A stretch of 64,000 nt of DNA, from assembly GCF_001021975.1 (NCBI RefSeq), contig NZ_CP009928.1, positions 868,001 to 932,000 of the forward strand, in the 5' to 3' direction. The position numbers and the translations under genes are program-made. Below the pieces are notes generated by a model, which did not search any database, had not been told where the DNA came from, and was given only the letters and a program-made list of their open reading frames with translations. Each line of letters opens with the position of its first letter. Within the stretch, counting starts at the first letter, position 1. Source of the stretch: Chryseobacterium gallinarum. GTDB taxonomy: Bacteria > Bacteroidota > Bacteroidia > Flavobacteriales > Weeksellaceae. Shown in pieces: positions 43,451 to 54,288 of this stretch.

Positions 43451-43478
43451 AAAAAACATACTAATTAGTATGTTTTTT
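43451..43478. promoter_or_regulatory. 28-base perfect palindrome at the promoter of the DUF6010 operon
   Basis: AAAAAACATACTAA and its exact complement meet at 43464/43465. It covers the -33 region of a promoter whose -7 is TATCTTTG at 43480-43487. The core ATACTAATTAGTAT shares both arms with the palindrome at the TetR gene (31437-31450). Likely TetR-family operator. It could be read as a hairpin, but its AT-only stem and position favour an operator. Confidence 0.65.
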
Positions 43479-43511
43479 TTATCTTTGTATTCAAACATAA
43501 AAACAAGAAAT

Positions 43512-43949
43512 ATGCATACACATCATCACATCATTCCGGAATTTACAATCACCAATGCATTCGTTGCAGCGTTGATTGGTTTGGTATTTATCATCATCAT
43601 GTCGTTTGTGAAAGAACCCTCCCGACAAAAGATCAACGCCATCATCATTGCCGGTGCAGGCGGAGTTTACTGGAGCGGCGGATTAGGCGTCTGGGAATAT
43701 GTATTTGGTGCAGCCATGCTATTTGTTGCTTTCAAAGCCCTCAAGCATTACTATTTCATAGGTATTGGTTGGCTAATGCATACAGGCTGGGACATTATGC
43801 ATCATCTATACGGTGATCCCATCATTCACTTTGCACCACTTTCGTCTGCCGGTTGTGCCGTGTGCGACGCTGTTTTAGCCATTTGGTTTTTCTTTGGTGC
43901 ACCTACCATTTGGAACGTATTCAGAAAACAAAAAACAATTACGGCATAA
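43512..43949 (+). CDS. DUF6010-family membrane protein
   Basis: A 145-residue membrane protein starting MHTHHHIIPEFTITN, with about four to five hydrophobic segments and the conserved-looking HHLYGDPIIHFAPLSSAGCAVCDA. I use ATG 43512; an open frame from 43470 would start inside the promoter. The resemblance is to the DUF6010 family, of unknown function. It is the first gene of a three-gene membrane operon (43512, 43951, 44507) with a TetR-type operator in front. Confidence 0.8.
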   Translation: MHTHHHIIPEFTITNAFVAALIGLVFIIIMSFVKEPSRQKINAIIIAGAGGVYWSGGLGVWEYVFGAAMLFVAFKALKHYYFIGIGWLMHTGWDIMHHLYGDPIIHFAPLSSAGCAVCDAVLAIWFFFGAPTIWNVFRKQKTITA

Positions 43950-43950
43950 A

Positions 43951-44415
43951 ATGTATTCAACTTTATTAGTCTTTCACTCTTTAATTCGCTGGCTTGTTGT
44001 AGCCTTTTTGTTGTATTCTATTTACAGAGCATTTGTTGGTTATTTGAACGACAAGCCTTTTTCCAAAACGGACAATGCTTTTCGCCACTGGACGGCTACG
44101 GTTGCCCATATTCAACTAATGATTGGCATCATCCTTTATACGCAGAGTCCGATAGTCAAATATTTTTGGAAGGAAAAGGAAAGTAGTTTTCAAAACTTAG
44201 AGCTGACTTTTTATGGTTTAATTCATATTATTTTAATGCTAACGGCTATTGTGCTGGTAACTATCGGCTCGGCAAAGGCAAAGCGACAGCAAACGGACAA
44301 GAAGAAATTTAAGACAATGCTTGTTTGGTTTACCATTGGCTTAATCCTCATTTTCGTAGCCATTCCCTGGCCGTTTTCACCCTTATCAGGCAGACCTAAT
44401 TTCAGAATATTTTAA
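43951..44415 (+). CDS. four-helix membrane protein
   Basis: A 154-residue membrane protein starting MYSTLLVFHSLIRWLVVAF, with four transmembrane segments and the conserved TDNAFRHWTATVAHIQLMIG and PWPFSPLSGRP near the C-terminus. I do not recognise the family by name. It starts two bases after the stop of the preceding gene, so they are cotranscribed. A broken relative of its TDNAFR region is seen at 32109-32297. The longer frame from 43894 overlaps the previous gene and is not used. Confidence 0.75.
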   Translation: MYSTLLVFHSLIRWLVVAFLLYSIYRAFVGYLNDKPFSKTDNAFRHWTATVAHIQLMIGIILYTQSPIVKYFWKEKESSFQNLELTFYGLIHIILMLTAIVLVTIGSAKAKRQQTDKKKFKTMLVWFTIGLILIFVAIPWPFSPLSGRPNFRIF

Positions 44416-44506
44416 TGATGAAATGAACCATAAGAATATTTCATACCCAAAGAGATAATTATTTTGGCGAATTCCATCTGACAATAAAAAAATAAGAAAT
44501 AAACAG

Positions 44507-44818
44507 ATGAAAAAATATTTCACCACACCGATTGGACGATTACGGCTTCTTGCCTTTTTAGAGGGCATTTCGTTACTTGTTTTAGTTTTTATAGCCGCTC
44601 CATTAAAACATTATTTCGGCTACCAAACACTGTCAAAAAATCTTGGCCCCATCCACGGCGCCTTATTTTTGTTATTCGTGTTTAACGCTTTGCGTGTAGG
44701 CATTGAACAACAATGGAAATTTAGAGAAACAACTTGGAAAGTACTTGTTGCTTGTTTCGTTCCATTCGGGACATTCTATATTGACTACAAAATCCTGCGA
44801 AAAATTGATAAACGATAA
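44507..44818 (+). CDS. DUF3817-family membrane protein
   Basis: A 103-residue membrane protein with three hydrophobic segments and the family features TPIGRLRLLAFLEGISLLVLVF and PIHGALFLLFVFNAL, ending FGTFYIDYKILRKIDK. DUF3817 proteins are of unknown function. It follows the two membrane-protein genes at a gap of 91 bases and is the last of the group. Confidence 0.85.
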   Translation: MKKYFTTPIGRLRLLAFLEGISLLVLVFIAAPLKHYFGYQTLSKNLGPIHGALFLLFVFNALRVGIEQQWKFRETTWKVLVACFVPFGTFYIDYKILRKIDKR

Positions 44819-44849
44819 AATTTAAGTGTATAATAATATTGTCCGCTGA

Positions 44850-45674
44850 ATGAAAAAATATTGCAATGAGATTTTTTTTCAATTGGAGGAAAAATTGAAT
44901 GAATTATCATTTGAGGTTGACGATTCAATTTATTTGTCTGAAATAGCTATCAAGATGATTCTTGGTTGCCTAGCAGAATTGAAGAAATTTATTTTGGAAA
45001 GAGAATTTAAAAGTGATGAAGAAGAAATATATTTTTTTAAACATTTAAAACCCCAAATGGTTTCTAAACTTATTTATTATAATACCATTTTTAAAATTGA
45101 AACAAAAAGACCATTTGGAGGTGAGAAAACTCTCAGGAAATACCTGAATAAAGAATTGGAGAAGCTAAAACGTTTTTTTGACAATAATCTAGAATTTTAT
45201 AAATATTACAGGACAAATAGCACTTATTTAGACCATAAATATTTTGTTCGGGGTAAACACGATATCAAATTGAGCTTAGACACTTTTTATTTTGAAGCTG
45301 ACCATAGCTTTTCCACTTCTCATGATTACAAAGTAGCAAAGATTCTTGCCAATGATATGATACAAGTCTATCTCGAAGATCAATTAAGTATTAGCAATCA
45401 AAAAAAATATGACAATGATTCTTTAAAATGGACTGGGAGTAAAACGGCATTAACCGAACTGATTTATGCATTATATGCAAATGGTGTTTTCAATAATGGA
45501 AATGCCGACATAAAAGTTATCGCTAAAGTATTCGAATCCATGTTCAATATTGATTTAGGGGATTTCTACCACATCTTTATGGAACTGAAATTTCGAAAGA
45601 TAAACCGCACCAAATTCATTGACAGCTTGCGTGATGCACTAATCAGAAAAATGGACGAACAGGATGGGCAATAA
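44850..45674 (+). CDS. rteC: RteC-family regulator, second copy
   Basis: A 274-residue protein with the RteC domain throughout: FFKHLKPQMVSKLIYYNTIFKIE, FYKYYRTNSTYLDHKYFVRG, then KWTGSKTALTELIYALYANG. RteC activates excision genes in CTnDOT-type ICEs. This copy shares the same blocks as the RteC at 59942-60856 but is clearly diverged, so it probably came with a different element or has a different target. It ends nine bases before the convergent methylase-helicase stop. Confidence 0.85.
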   Translation: MKKYCNEIFFQLEEKLNELSFEVDDSIYLSEIAIKMILGCLAELKKFILEREFKSDEEEIYFFKHLKPQMVSKLIYYNTIFKIETKRPFGGEKTLRKYLNKELEKLKRFFDNNLEFYKYYRTNSTYLDHKYFVRGKHDIKLSLDTFYFEADHSFSTSHDYKVAKILANDMIQVYLEDQLSISNQKKYDNDSLKWTGSKTALTELIYALYANGVFNNGNADIKVIAKVFESMFNIDLGDFYHIFMELKFRKINRTKFIDSLRDALIRKMDEQDGQ

Positions 45675-45683
45675 CTATTGTGA

Positions 45684-48600
45684 TTACAATATACCGCGTG
45701 GAAGATGAACACCTTTCGTCTGTACAATACTCTCTGAAATCTGTGGAGCTTCTTCCGGTTTTTCCATTTGTTCCGTAGATTCTTCCTTGGTTTCGAGCGT
45801 GATAGATAGTTGTATCTTCCGCTCAACGGAAGCCAATTCCGTTTTCAATTCGCTCAATCTACATTCTTTAGACCACGTACTGTTTACCACTTCCTGTAGA
45901 ATGGGCAGGTCTTTTTGAATCTCCGCAATTTTCTTTTGTTCCTGCTCGATATAGCCGGGCAACTTTTCTAGTGCATTAAGGAAATTCATAGCAGCCAGCT
46001 TTTCGTCTTTGGCAATCAGACCATTGTTATAGGTGTATTTGATATTGCCCTCGCCCTGTGCAAAAAAACGGTTTACCCGAATATCCACGCCCTCTTTTTG
46101 CGACATTTCCGTTTTTACCAACAGCTGAAAACCATAGAGGCTACCGATTTCTTCATAATCCCCACCAGTGCTGACTTTGTCCGCAAGCTGATTGAGCTTT
46201 GCACCGATTTGTTTTATATCAGCATTGGGCGGCAACCCGTCCAACTGAATAGGATTGGCAATCGTACCGTCAGAACGTTTTTGGATACGCCCTTGCAGGT
46301 TGTTCCAATCAAGGCTCATTCGTTCAAATCGGGATTGAGCCTTTTCCAGTTCTGTGGTATAGTCTTCCAATTTATATTTAGCACTGAATTTAGAACGGTT
46401 GAAAGCCTGTTTTTCACTTTCCAATCCGGCAATCTGCTTTTCCAATTTCGCTTTGTCCAACAAATCCGCATTTCCCGAAAGAATAGCCACATATTCTGAA
46501 AAATTCATTCCCGATTTTTCGTCCATACTGCCCTCGTCAATGGTTCGTTTGCCGAGATTGTTGGTCTTTAACTGGTCTATAAACAGTTGTTTATTATACA
46601 ACAGGTTGAACTTGTAACTATCCAATGATTTTTCTACGGCATAGATAATCACATCAACTTTATTATCGGCAAAGAATTTGGCTATTTCATTGCCCTTACG
46701 GATTGCCCGACCGTCCCGTTGAGCAAGGTCGGACGGTCGCCACGGCGTATCGAGATGATGAACGGCAACGGCTCTTTTTTGTGCATTGACACCTGTACCC
46801 AACATACTTGTAGAACCGAACAGCACACGGATTTTACCCTCATTCATTCCCTTGATAAGTTCTTTACGCTTTTTGTCGGTATTTGCTTCCTGAATAAAAC
46901 GGATTTCATGAGCCGGAATACCGTGATCTTCCACGAGCTTGCGTTTGATTTCGGAGTAAATATTCCATTCGTTCGGCTTGTATGTTCCCAAATCCGAGAA
47001 AACGAATTGTGTACCTTTCTGTGCGTTGAACTTATGATAATACTTGGCGATATTATTGGCACAATGCGAAGCCTTGTTGTCGGGGTGGTCCCCGTACCTG
47101 CTGCTAACCATACGCATATCGAGCGACATCTTACGGGCGTAATCCGTAGCGATGAGCATTTTTGCTTTTTCTTCGCTTTGCGATAAAGGCTGTCTGCCGA
47201 GCAAGGTAGCGTTGCCCGTTCTGGCAAACTCCATTAGTTTTTGGATAAACACTTCTTGGTCGGGCGTAGGCGGTATGTTATAAAGAATTTCGTTTTTATC
47301 GGGGCGGTCTATGCCTATGTCTTTCGCAGTGCGGTAATCCGTAATTTCGGAATAGAATTGAGCCAATTCCGGCACTTTGATAAAGTAGCGGAAACGCTCT
47401 TTTGCCACGATATTGTTAGCCACCGAAAATTCATAATCGGTTGTTTTCTTCGCATAGATGGCTGCCCAGGCATCAAAAGAATGAATGCCCTGCTTTTCCA
47501 TTGCCCGTGGTCGCAGGTATTTGAACAGGAGGTACAATTCCGTTAATGAATTACTGATGGTTGTTCCCGAAAGAAAAGTTGCGCCCATATCCGCTTGGGT
47601 ACGTTCCTGAATGGTACGGATAGCAAACAAAAGGTTTATGGCCTTTTGGCTGCCATCCACATTCCCCAACCCGGCAACCCGTGTATGCCTTGTATTGAAC
47701 ATCAGGTTCTTGAACTGGTGGCTTTCGTCCACAAATAAGTGGTCTATGCCCATCATCTTAAAATCCACGACATCATCCTTGCGGTTCTCAATATCGTGTT
47801 GCAGCGTCTTGAGCTTTACTTCAAGGTTTTCTTTCCGCTTGACTACCCCGGCAAGCATTCCCCTGGTCACTTCCTTGCCTTGCGATTGCAGAGCATCGAG
47901 ATTACGCTCTACGCTGTCCAGTTCTATTTCGAGAATTTCCTTTTGAATTTCGGGACTTTGGGGTATCATTCCGAATTGGTCGTGTGTCAATATCACGCAA
48001 TCCCAATCGTTGTTTTTAATATCCCCGAAAATCCGCTGGCGTTTTTGTGGCGTAAAATCCTCTTTGCCCGGAAACAGGATTTTTGCGTGTGGGTAGGCGG
48101 TGCGATAGGCTTCCGCTATTTCGTGGACATTGCTTTTCAGCCCGATAATCATTGGTTTGTGTGCCAACCCCAAACGTTTCATTTCCTGTGCCGCCGTACA
48201 CATCACCAAAGTTTTCCCCGCACCCACTTCATGGTCGCAGATTGCACCATTGTTCAGCTTTATCATCCAAACGGCGTCCTTTTGGCTGGAATACAAATCT
48301 TCAATGCCCAATGCCTTACGGTCTAAGCCCGGAAATTCCTGGTGCGTTCCGTCATAATTCGGGCGGACGAAGCAGTTAAAGGTATCGTTGTATTGGTCGG
48401 TCAGCCTGGTTTTGAACTCGTCGTTTTGGGCATGAAGCCATTCGGTAAAGGCGGTACGGATTTCGTCAATCTTGGTATTCGCCATTTGTATGGCTTCCAT
48501 ATCCCGCACCTTAACTTCCTTATCGTCAATCGTGATTTTCTTGGTAATATCCGGTACGGTATTGACAAGGGCGTGTTTGAGCAGGGCAATCCCGTCAAAC

Positions 48601-51122
48601 GTCCGGCTTTCGGCTTTGACGGCGTATTTGTCCCATATATGCACATTCTTCTGGTCGCATTTAACGGAAAAATCATCGGAGCTTTCTGAATAATGAATGT
48701 TTACTTCAGTATCGAAAAGGTACGAAGCAAAACGGGCATAAATACCGGTGGGTATCCACCGTTCGCCCAAATTAAAATCGAGTTCCTCAAATTCGATACG
48801 TCTTGGTCGGGCTTCTTCCAATACGGTAAGACTCGCTTTGGCTTCGGCATCATCAGGGTTGTTCTCAATATAGGTTCTTACGTCTTGGGCTTTTTCTACA
48901 ACGTTCCCCGAAATCCAACGTTCGGATATTTCGTATTCCTTTTGAAGTGGGTTATAAAAAATACGACCGTGTAACGCTTGTTTCAACGCATCATCGGTCA
49001 TACCGCTGATTTCGGACATATAGCCCAAATCAACGCTTCCGTATTTGTTCAGCGATGCCGCCAATGCCTCTTCGGGATTGTCCGTTGCTATGGTTATGGT
49101 AGAGAAACTTACAGGGCGGCTGAATATATCTGCCTTGTGTACCACGCCACCAACCACACGCTCCAGATAAGGCATTTCCTTACCCGCACTATCCGTCTTG
49201 ATGAGCTTTATATTGTCCGCACCGTTGAGGTTTCCGTACCTTTTGACAAAGGCATCATAAAGGCGGTTAAGTGTTTCCCTTTCTCCTTTGTGTTCGGTGT
49301 GTAGTTCCGCTTCTTTGATATAAAGCTGTTGGTAAATATCACGCACCCCGATATACGCTTCGGCTCTTGCTTTTTGCAAGGACGGCAGTTGCAAAGGGTG
49401 GAAAACAGCCGTACCGTCTGCGGTATCTACGTCTTGCAGATGACCGACCCAACCGTTATCCACTACAAGGCAGTCGTTACGGTGGAACGGTTGCAGTTCA
49501 CCACTGTACGGAGCAGGCTCGGGAATGGTGTTGATTGCAATGTCGGGAACGGCTGGCGTTTCCGCTTGGCCATTCCCGTTTGCCTGTGAAAACAAATCGC
49601 CAATGACTTCCTGTTTTTTACCGTTTATTTGAGTTGTTCCGTTCGTAGTTCCGTTAGGTTTTGGCGGTGTATAAGGTTGTCGCATCGCACCACCGAACAG
49701 GTCAGTTTGACGACCTATTGTACCCCGTCTTTTTTTAGCGGTTTGCCTTTTGGCTTGCGTGGTTCTTTTGGGCGGAGCAACTACCATTACAGGTTCGCCC
49801 GCATTTTCAAACAGGTCAAAAATGCTCAACTGTTTTAGTTCCTGCGGGCTTTCCCGATGAATGACCGGAGTTGGTGCAGGTTGAGGTTTCGGTTGAATGG
49901 GGATAGGCTCACTAATCGGAGGTGTTACCTTTGGTTCACTTGGAATTTGGAGGACTGGCTCATCGTCCATACCACCGTTGTATAAATCCAAATTCAGGTG
50001 CTTTCCAAAATCTTCGGAAAGCATTTGCTTCAAATCTTTGGCAATGCCCTCAGCTCCGTCTTTATGGGTATAGATGATTGCAGGTTTTCCGTATGGGTCT
50101 GTATCAATTTTTCGGTCGGTATGGATGACCCTTGTACCGTTCTGAAAAAACGCATTGCTTGGTGTATTGTATTTGGTCTGTTTGCTTTGGCAAAACAGTT
50201 CTTCCGTTTCGGTCAAACCTTGTTTTGCCGTATTTTTTTGCAGGATTATCAAATCACTCCCGACTTCTGTACCTGCATATTCCGTAAACAGGTCGTTGGG
50301 CAATCGGACAACCGAAACCAAATTATTGCTTTCCATTAACGCCCTACGTATCGGCTCATTCTTCGGACTGTTCAAAACGCCTTGCGAAGTAATGAACGCC
50401 TGTAAACCACCCTCACGGAGCATATCATTTCCTTTCAGAAAGAAGTAGTTGTGAATACTTCTCGCAGCCTGAACTTTTGCACTGTCTTTACTTCGGGAAA
50501 AAGATAAATCGAATACGGAGGTATCGCCAAACGGAATATTGCTTGCGATAACATCATAGCTGTTCTGTTCTTTTTCGGGAATTTCTTCAAAACCGCTTAC
50601 ACGTATTGTACTTTCGGGATAAAGCTGTTTTAAAACTTTGCCTGTCAGCAAATCCTTTTCATAGGCAGTAACTTTGGCTTGTTGGTTGTCGGAAAAGGAT
50701 TGAATGAACGAGCCGATACCTGCGGAGGGTTCGAGGAATTTCTGAATATTTACACCGCTTTCACGCAAGGCTGATGAAATGGCATCAATGACCTGTGGCG
50801 GAGTATAAAAAGCCGTTAGTACTGAGCTTTTCATACTATCCACATACCTGCGGTATTGCTTATCGTCTTCGGAATTTTCCTTTAATAATTGGTGGAGTTC
50901 CTGTGTAATCGGGAATAAATCGTGGTCGTTTTTCCGCCAATGGTTGATGTCTATATCGTCCGCTATGGGGTTCAGCACGAATTTAAGACCGCCAAATCCG
51001 CTATATTGCATCAATGACAGTCTTTCGCTTACGGTGGCTTGTCGTTTCTCCTTTTCCAATGTAAAAGCAATCCGTAATGCATCAATATTCTGTTGGAGGT
51101 GTTGCTTTTTACTGAAGCCCAT
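45684..51122 (-). CDS. giant N6-adenine DNA methylase / SNF2-like helicase
   Basis: An 1812-residue protein. The N-terminal part has a methyltransferase SAM motif [15 protein letters not shown] near residue 130 and a catalytic-type ASNIPFGD near 190, a variant of the usual NPPF. A Pro/Gln-rich linker lies at about 390-560. The C-terminal half is a superfamily 2 helicase: Walker A-like [11 protein letters not shown] near 965, VDESHQF near 1127, and [14 protein letters not shown] near 1490. A coiled-coil tail follows. Such proteins are frequent on Bacteroidetes ICEs and may modify the incoming strand against host restriction; this is inference. It overlaps the DUF1896 gene end by 14 bases. Confidence 0.85.
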   Translation of the reverse strand: MGFSKKQHLQQNIDALRIAFTLEKEKRQATVSERLSLMQYSGFGGLKFVLNPIADDIDINHWRKNDHDLFPITQELHQLLKENSEDDKQYRRYVDSMKSSVLTAFYTPPQVIDAISSALRESGVNIQKFLEPSAGIGSFIQSFSDNQQAKVTAYEKDLLTGKVLKQLYPESTIRVSGFEEIPEKEQNSYDVIASNIPFGDTSVFDLSFSRSKDSAKVQAARSIHNYFFLKGNDMLREGGLQAFITSQGVLNSPKNEPIRRALMESNNLVSVVRLPNDLFTEYAGTEVGSDLIILQKNTAKQGLTETEELFCQSKQTKYNTPSNAFFQNGTRVIHTDRKIDTDPYGKPAIIYTHKDGAEGIAKDLKQMLSEDFGKHLNLDLYNGGMDDEPVLQIPSEPKVTPPISEPIPIQPKPQPAPTPVIHRESPQELKQLSIFDLFENAGEPVMVVAPPKRTTQAKRQTAKKRRGTIGRQTDLFGGAMRQPYTPPKPNGTTNGTTQINGKKQEVIGDLFSQANGNGQAETPAVPDIAINTIPEPAPYSGELQPFHRNDCLVVDNGWVGHLQDVDTADGTAVFHPLQLPSLQKARAEAYIGVRDIYQQLYIKEAELHTEHKGERETLNRLYDAFVKRYGNLNGADNIKLIKTDSAGKEMPYLERVVGGVVHKADIFSRPVSFSTITIATDNPEEALAASLNKYGSVDLGYMSEISGMTDDALKQALHGRIFYNPLQKEYEISERWISGNVVEKAQDVRTYIENNPDDAEAKASLTVLEEARPRRIEFEELDFNLGERWIPTGIYARFASYLFDTEVNIHYSESSDDFSVKCDQKNVHIWDKYAVKAESRTFDGIALLKHALVNTVPDITKKITIDDKEVKVRDMEAIQMANTKIDEIRTAFTEWLHAQNDEFKTRLTDQYNDTFNCFVRPNYDGTHQEFPGLDRKALGIEDLYSSQKDAVWMIKLNNGAICDHEVGAGKTLVMCTAAQEMKRLGLAHKPMIIGLKSNVHEIAEAYRTAYPHAKILFPGKEDFTPQKRQRIFGDIKNNDWDCVILTHDQFGMIPQSPEIQKEILEIELDSVERNLDALQSQGKEVTRGMLAGVVKRKENLEVKLKTLQHDIENRKDDVVDFKMMGIDHLFVDESHQFKNLMFNTRHTRVAGLGNVDGSQKAINLLFAIRTIQERTQADMGATFLSGTTISNSLTELYLLFKYLRPRAMEKQGIHSFDAWAAIYAKKTTDYEFSVANNIVAKERFRYFIKVPELAQFYSEITDYRTAKDIGIDRPDKNEILYNIPPTPDQEVFIQKLMEFARTGNATLLGRQPLSQSEEKAKMLIATDYARKMSLDMRMVSSRYGDHPDNKASHCANNIAKYYHKFNAQKGTQFVFSDLGTYKPNEWNIYSEIKRKLVEDHGIPAHEIRFIQEANTDKKRKELIKGMNEGKIRVLFGSTSMLGTGVNAQKRAVAVHHLDTPWRPSDLAQRDGRAIRKGNEIAKFFADNKVDVIIYAVEKSLDSYKFNLLYNKQLFIDQLKTNNLGKRTIDEGSMDEKSGMNFSEYVAILSGNADLLDKAKLEKQIAGLESEKQAFNRSKFSAKYKLEDYTTELEKAQSRFERMSLDWNNLQGRIQKRSDGTIANPIQLDGLPPNADIKQIGAKLNQLADKVSTGGDYEEIGSLYGFQLLVKTEMSQKEGVDIRVNRFFAQGEGNIKYTYNNGLIAKDEKLAAMNFLNALEKLPGYIEQEQKKIAEIQKDLPILQEVVNSTWSKECRLSELKTELASVERKIQLSITLETKEESTEQMEKPEEAPQISESIVQTKGVHLPRGIL

Positions 51123-51546
51123 TTTCCTCTATCCAAATGGCGATTATTCCAGTCAGTTCGGTGTAGAGCAGGTCAAACTCATAACCGTATGCGAAATCAT
51201 CAGTTAGCTCATATTGTGCAAAAACAGGCTCACAAACAGGGAACATTGTAAGGGCGAATGGTCGCAGTTCCTCGTCTGCCATTAGGGTATCAAACTCATT
51301 GCAGACCACTTGGAAAACCGTGTCAAACTTGGAGAAATGCAAGCCCTCAAATAGTATGTAGTTGGCTATCTCGTTGCATTGCTCAATCGGGTTTCCCGAA
51401 CGGAACGCACCCTCATAAGCATTGGAAGCCCACGAGGAACGCTGGTCGATAAATTTATGGTCGTGAGCCTTTTCGGGGAAGCTACTGTTTAGCAATTCCT
51501 GCAATCGTAACCTGAAATACGATAGGTCTTTCTGCTGTGTACTCAT
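51109..51546 (-). CDS. DUF1896-family protein
   Basis: A 145-residue acidic soluble protein matching the DUF1896 pattern ([42 protein letters not shown]). The function is unknown, but it is found beside the methylase-helicase in related ICEs. It is the first gene of that operon and overlaps the large gene's start by 14 bases. A GGC-decamer array lies 70 bases upstream. Confidence 0.8.
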   Translation of the reverse strand: MSTQQKDLSYFRLRLQELLNSSFPEKAHDHKFIDQRSSWASNAYEGAFRSGNPIEQCNEIANYILFEGLHFSKFDTVFQVVCNEFDTLMADEELRPFALTMFPVCEPVFAQYELTDDFAYGYEFDLLYTELTGIIAIWIEENGLQ

Positions 51547-51615
51547 ACTATAATTTTGTTTAGAATTTCACTTGAACCCTAAAATTATAGCGGTAGATAA
51601 GTGCCTTTGAAAATG

Positions 51616-51655
51616 TGGCAGGGTTTGGCGTTGAGAGGCAGGATTTGGCGTATTA
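51616..51655 (+). promoter_or_regulatory. GGC-decamer array E, upstream of the methylase operon
   Basis: Units TGGCAGGGTT, TGGCGTTGAG, AGGCAGGATT and TGGCGTATTA in exact 10-base steps, antisense to the DUF1896-methylase genes, 70 bases from the start at 51546. Confidence 0.55.
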
Positions 51656-51715
51656 ATAAAAAGACAAGAGGGATTAATTTGTATTTTTGTTCATTAATGA
51701 AACAATCTCTGTAAA

Positions 51716-52165
51716 ATGAAATCATTTAAACTTATCGGACTTAAACTGCAAGGAAAAACCAAAAACGAAAACGGGCAATCCGGAAAAGACTGCGGTGAAT
51801 TGTGGCAAAAATTTGAAACTGAAAAGATAGCAGAACAGGTTCCCAATAAATTATCGGATGCTGTTTATGCGGTTTATTACAATTATGAAAGTGACGAAAA
51901 AGGACTGTTTTCTTATTTCATAGGCTGCAAAGTAGAGGACACCACGGTTAAGCCTGCTAACCTGGACGAACTCATCATTCCTGAACAAACCTATCATAAA
52001 GAAACAGCCAAAGGCCAGATGACCGGCTGCATTACCGAGGTCTGGGAGAAGATTTGGCGTTCAGAGCTCAACCGGAAATTTGGATTTGATTTTGAGGTTT
52101 ATGACGAAAGAAGCCATAACTGGGAAAATGCAGAGGTTGATATTTATCTTTCGGTCAAGGATTAG
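51716..52165 (+). CDS. GyrI-like effector-binding-domain protein
   Basis: A 149-residue protein resembling the effector-binding domain of AraC/MerR regulators and of GyrI (FKLIGLKLQGKT, then LSDAVYAVYYNYESDEKGLFSYFIGCKVED and a final VDIYLSVKD). It lacks an HTH. Such stand-alone domains bind small hydrophobic ligands, sometimes acting as drug sinks. It is followed after 22 bases by a VOC-like gene, likely one operon. Confidence 0.82.
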   Translation: MKSFKLIGLKLQGKTKNENGQSGKDCGELWQKFETEKIAEQVPNKLSDAVYAVYYNYESDEKGLFSYFIGCKVEDTTVKPANLDELIIPEQTYHKETAKGQMTGCITEVWEKIWRSELNRKFGFDFEVYDERSHNWENAEVDIYLSVKD

Positions 52166-52187
52166 ATGTATGTTTAAATAAAAAGCA

Positions 52188-52595
52188 ATGAATTCTAAAT
52201 ACAAATTTCATCACATAGGTATTCCAACATCCGAAGTTGGCAAGAACGAACATTACAGTGAAAATTTTAAAATGTACACTTCGGATAATAATGGCAAATT
52301 CCGTATCCAATTTCATCGTTTTGATGACGACAGCCCATTACATCCCATAATAAAAGAAAAACCGCACATTGCTTTCCAGGTTGAATGCCTAACGGAAGCC
52401 ATTAAAAATGAAAAGGTAATTTTAGGGCCTTACGAACCTATCCCCAATTATAAAGTAGCTGTTATTGATGATGGAGGAATGCCGGTAGAGCTGGTTGAAA
52501 CCACCCTGACAGATGAAGAACTTTGGGCGAAATCAAGAGAGCAAGATGACCTGAATGTGGACGGATTAAAAAACCATAGAAACGCAGATGTCTGA
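52188..52595 (+). CDS. VOC-family-like protein
   Basis: A 135-residue protein starting YKFHHIGIPTSEVGKNEHYSE, with HIAFQVECLTEAIKNEKVILGPYEP and a C-terminal VAVIDDGGMPVELVET, the pattern of a one-module glyoxalase-like fold. The conserved metal ligands H(HIG) and E(LVE) are visible, but activity is unproven. It shares an operon with the GyrI-like gene. Confidence 0.78.
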   Translation: MNSKYKFHHIGIPTSEVGKNEHYSENFKMYTSDNNGKFRIQFHRFDDDSPLHPIIKEKPHIAFQVECLTEAIKNEKVILGPYEPIPNYKVAVIDDGGMPVELVETTLTDEELWAKSREQDDLNVDGLKNHRNADV

Positions 52596-52693
52596 AAAAG
52601 CATTGTAAATATTTAATATCGGAGTGTAGTTTAGAAACAGCCAAAGCCCCGATTTATTACCTATAATTTCCTTAAACGCCCCGCATTAATAGA

Positions 52694-53260
52694 ATGGAAC
52701 GCCTCGAATACTTCAAACTTTTTCACGACATCGGCACGGCTGACCATGACTTGCTGACCCGAAACCTGAAAACAAAAACCTTTAAAAAAGGCGACTTCAT
52801 CACCCTTGCAGGGCAAACACAACGAGAACTTTACTTTGTAAAAACCGGTGTTCAAATGTCTTACTTTGACACAGACAGCAAAACGCACGTTATGGCTTTT
52901 ACTTATCCGCCAAACTTGTGTGCCATTCCCGAATCATTTCAGTTTCAAACTCCGTCAAAATACTTTTTAACTTGCCTTACAGACAGTGAATTGGACTATA
53001 TTACTTTTGACGAATTGCAAAAACTATTTGACCAATCGCAACAGATTGAGCGACTTTTCAGACGAATGACAGAAGCGGTTTTAGCAGGTATCATTAACCG
53101 ACACATTGAACTGCACAGTATGACGATTGAAGAACGTTACAAATCCTTCTGCCAACGCAGTTCGCATTTGCTTCAACTTGTGCCACACAAATACATTGCT
53201 TCGTATTTGGGAATTGACCCGACCAATTTCAGCAAGCTATTTAACACCGTAAAATTCTAA
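52694..53260 (+). CDS. Crp/Fnr-family transcription regulator
   Basis: A 188-residue regulator with a cyclic-nucleotide-type beta-roll (FKKGDFITLAGQTQRELYFVKTGVQMSYF) and a C-terminal HTH (HKYIASYLGIDPTNFSKLFNTV). It stands 66 bases before the broken alpha/beta hydrolase at 53327 and was probably its regulator. Confidence 0.9.
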   Translation: MERLEYFKLFHDIGTADHDLLTRNLKTKTFKKGDFITLAGQTQRELYFVKTGVQMSYFDTDSKTHVMAFTYPPNLCAIPESFQFQTPSKYFLTCLTDSELDYITFDELQKLFDQSQQIERLFRRMTEAVLAGIINRHIELHSMTIEERYKSFCQRSSHLLQLVPHKYIASYLGIDPTNFSKLFNTVKF

Positions 53261-53326
53261 TGTTGGTCTATACCAACATTCGTTTTCCAAACCGTTTAGA
53301 CCTTTGCCATATAAATTTCAAAAAGT

Positions 53327-54187
53327 ATGGCAAATCATTGGCTTGACAAATCAGCATATCCGTTTATAGCAAACTATTTTGACATCAACGGACAAAAGTT
53401 GCACTATATTGACGAAGGAAAAGGCGAAACCATTTTGTTCGTTCACGGAACGCCTTCGTGGAGTTTTGATTATCGCAACGCTATTAAAAAACTGAAGGAA
53501 AATTACAGGTGTGTTGCTATTGACCACATAGGATTCGGACTTTCGGACAAACCCGAGGAATACGACTACTCAACGCAAAACCACAGCAAGACACTGGAGA
53601 AATTTGTGCTTGAAAAACGGTTGGACAACATTACACTTGTGGTTCACGATTTTGGCGGTCCCATCGGATTGAACTTTGCTATCCAACACCCCGAAAAAAT
53701 AAAGCGTTTGGTTGTTCTCAATTCCTAGTTGTGGAGCAGCAAAACCGACCCTGACTTTATTAAGTTAAGTAAGATTTTGAAAAGTCCGTTGTTGCCTTTC
53801 TTGTATCGCTATCTCAACTTTTCGCCAAAGTTCATTTTGCCGAAATCGTTTGGCGACCACAAAATTTCGAAGCAACTATTAAAGCAATACACCAAACCTT
53901 TTGCCGACAAAACCCAACGAAACGGTGCATTGGCATTTGCCAAATCATTGCTTAATGACCAAGATTGGTTTGAAGAGCTTTGGAACAAACGACAAAGCAT
54001 TTCAAACAAACCTACATTATTCATTTGGGGAATGAAAGACCCCATTATCAAACCGCATTACCTTGATAAGTTTCATAGAGGTTTCACAAATTCCGCGACA
54101 GTAAAGTTGGAAACAAGTGGACATTTTCCACAAGAAGAACACCCTGAAACTTTAGCAAAAGAAATAATAGACCTCTTGAAACAATAA
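53327..54187 (+). pseudogene. alpha/beta hydrolase (haloalkane-dehalogenase-like) interrupted by an amber codon
   Basis: The frame runs 53327-54187 in one phase and is broken only by a TAG at 53726-53728, codon 134. Before it are the oxyanion region VHGTPSW and the nucleophile elbow VVHDFGGPIG with Asp near residue 106. After it come the family features, IWGMKDPI and the catalytic His in TSGHFPQEEHPE. In relatives the stop position is usually Trp (NSW-W), so a single TGG-to-TAG change fits. Unless the host reads the amber codon, the enzyme is not made whole. Confidence 0.8.
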
Positions 54188-54288
54188 AATGTTGGTTATG
54201 TTATAGTTGAACTATACGAACAAGATTGTAAAACAATGAAATTATTTTCTCTATTTTTATAGCGTTAAATATTTAATTCACTATCACA

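Noticed and set aside
43451..43478. AT-only hairpin as a terminator
   Set aside because: It lies over a promoter's -33 region directly before a gene, and its core repeats at the TetR gene promoter, so an operator is more likely.
43470..43511. Longer N-terminus for the DUF6010 protein
   Set aside because: The extension would lie within the operator and the -7 box, so transcription cannot include it.
47739..48326. 195-codon open frame on the plus strand opposite the methylase-helicase gene
   Set aside because: It lies entirely opposite conserved helicase motifs, has no recognisable domain, and is one of many shadow frames in a long minus-strand gene.
53726..53728. TAG read as pyrrolysine
   Set aside because: The family has Trp here and no pyrrolysine genes or context are known for this group; a nonsense mutation is simpler.
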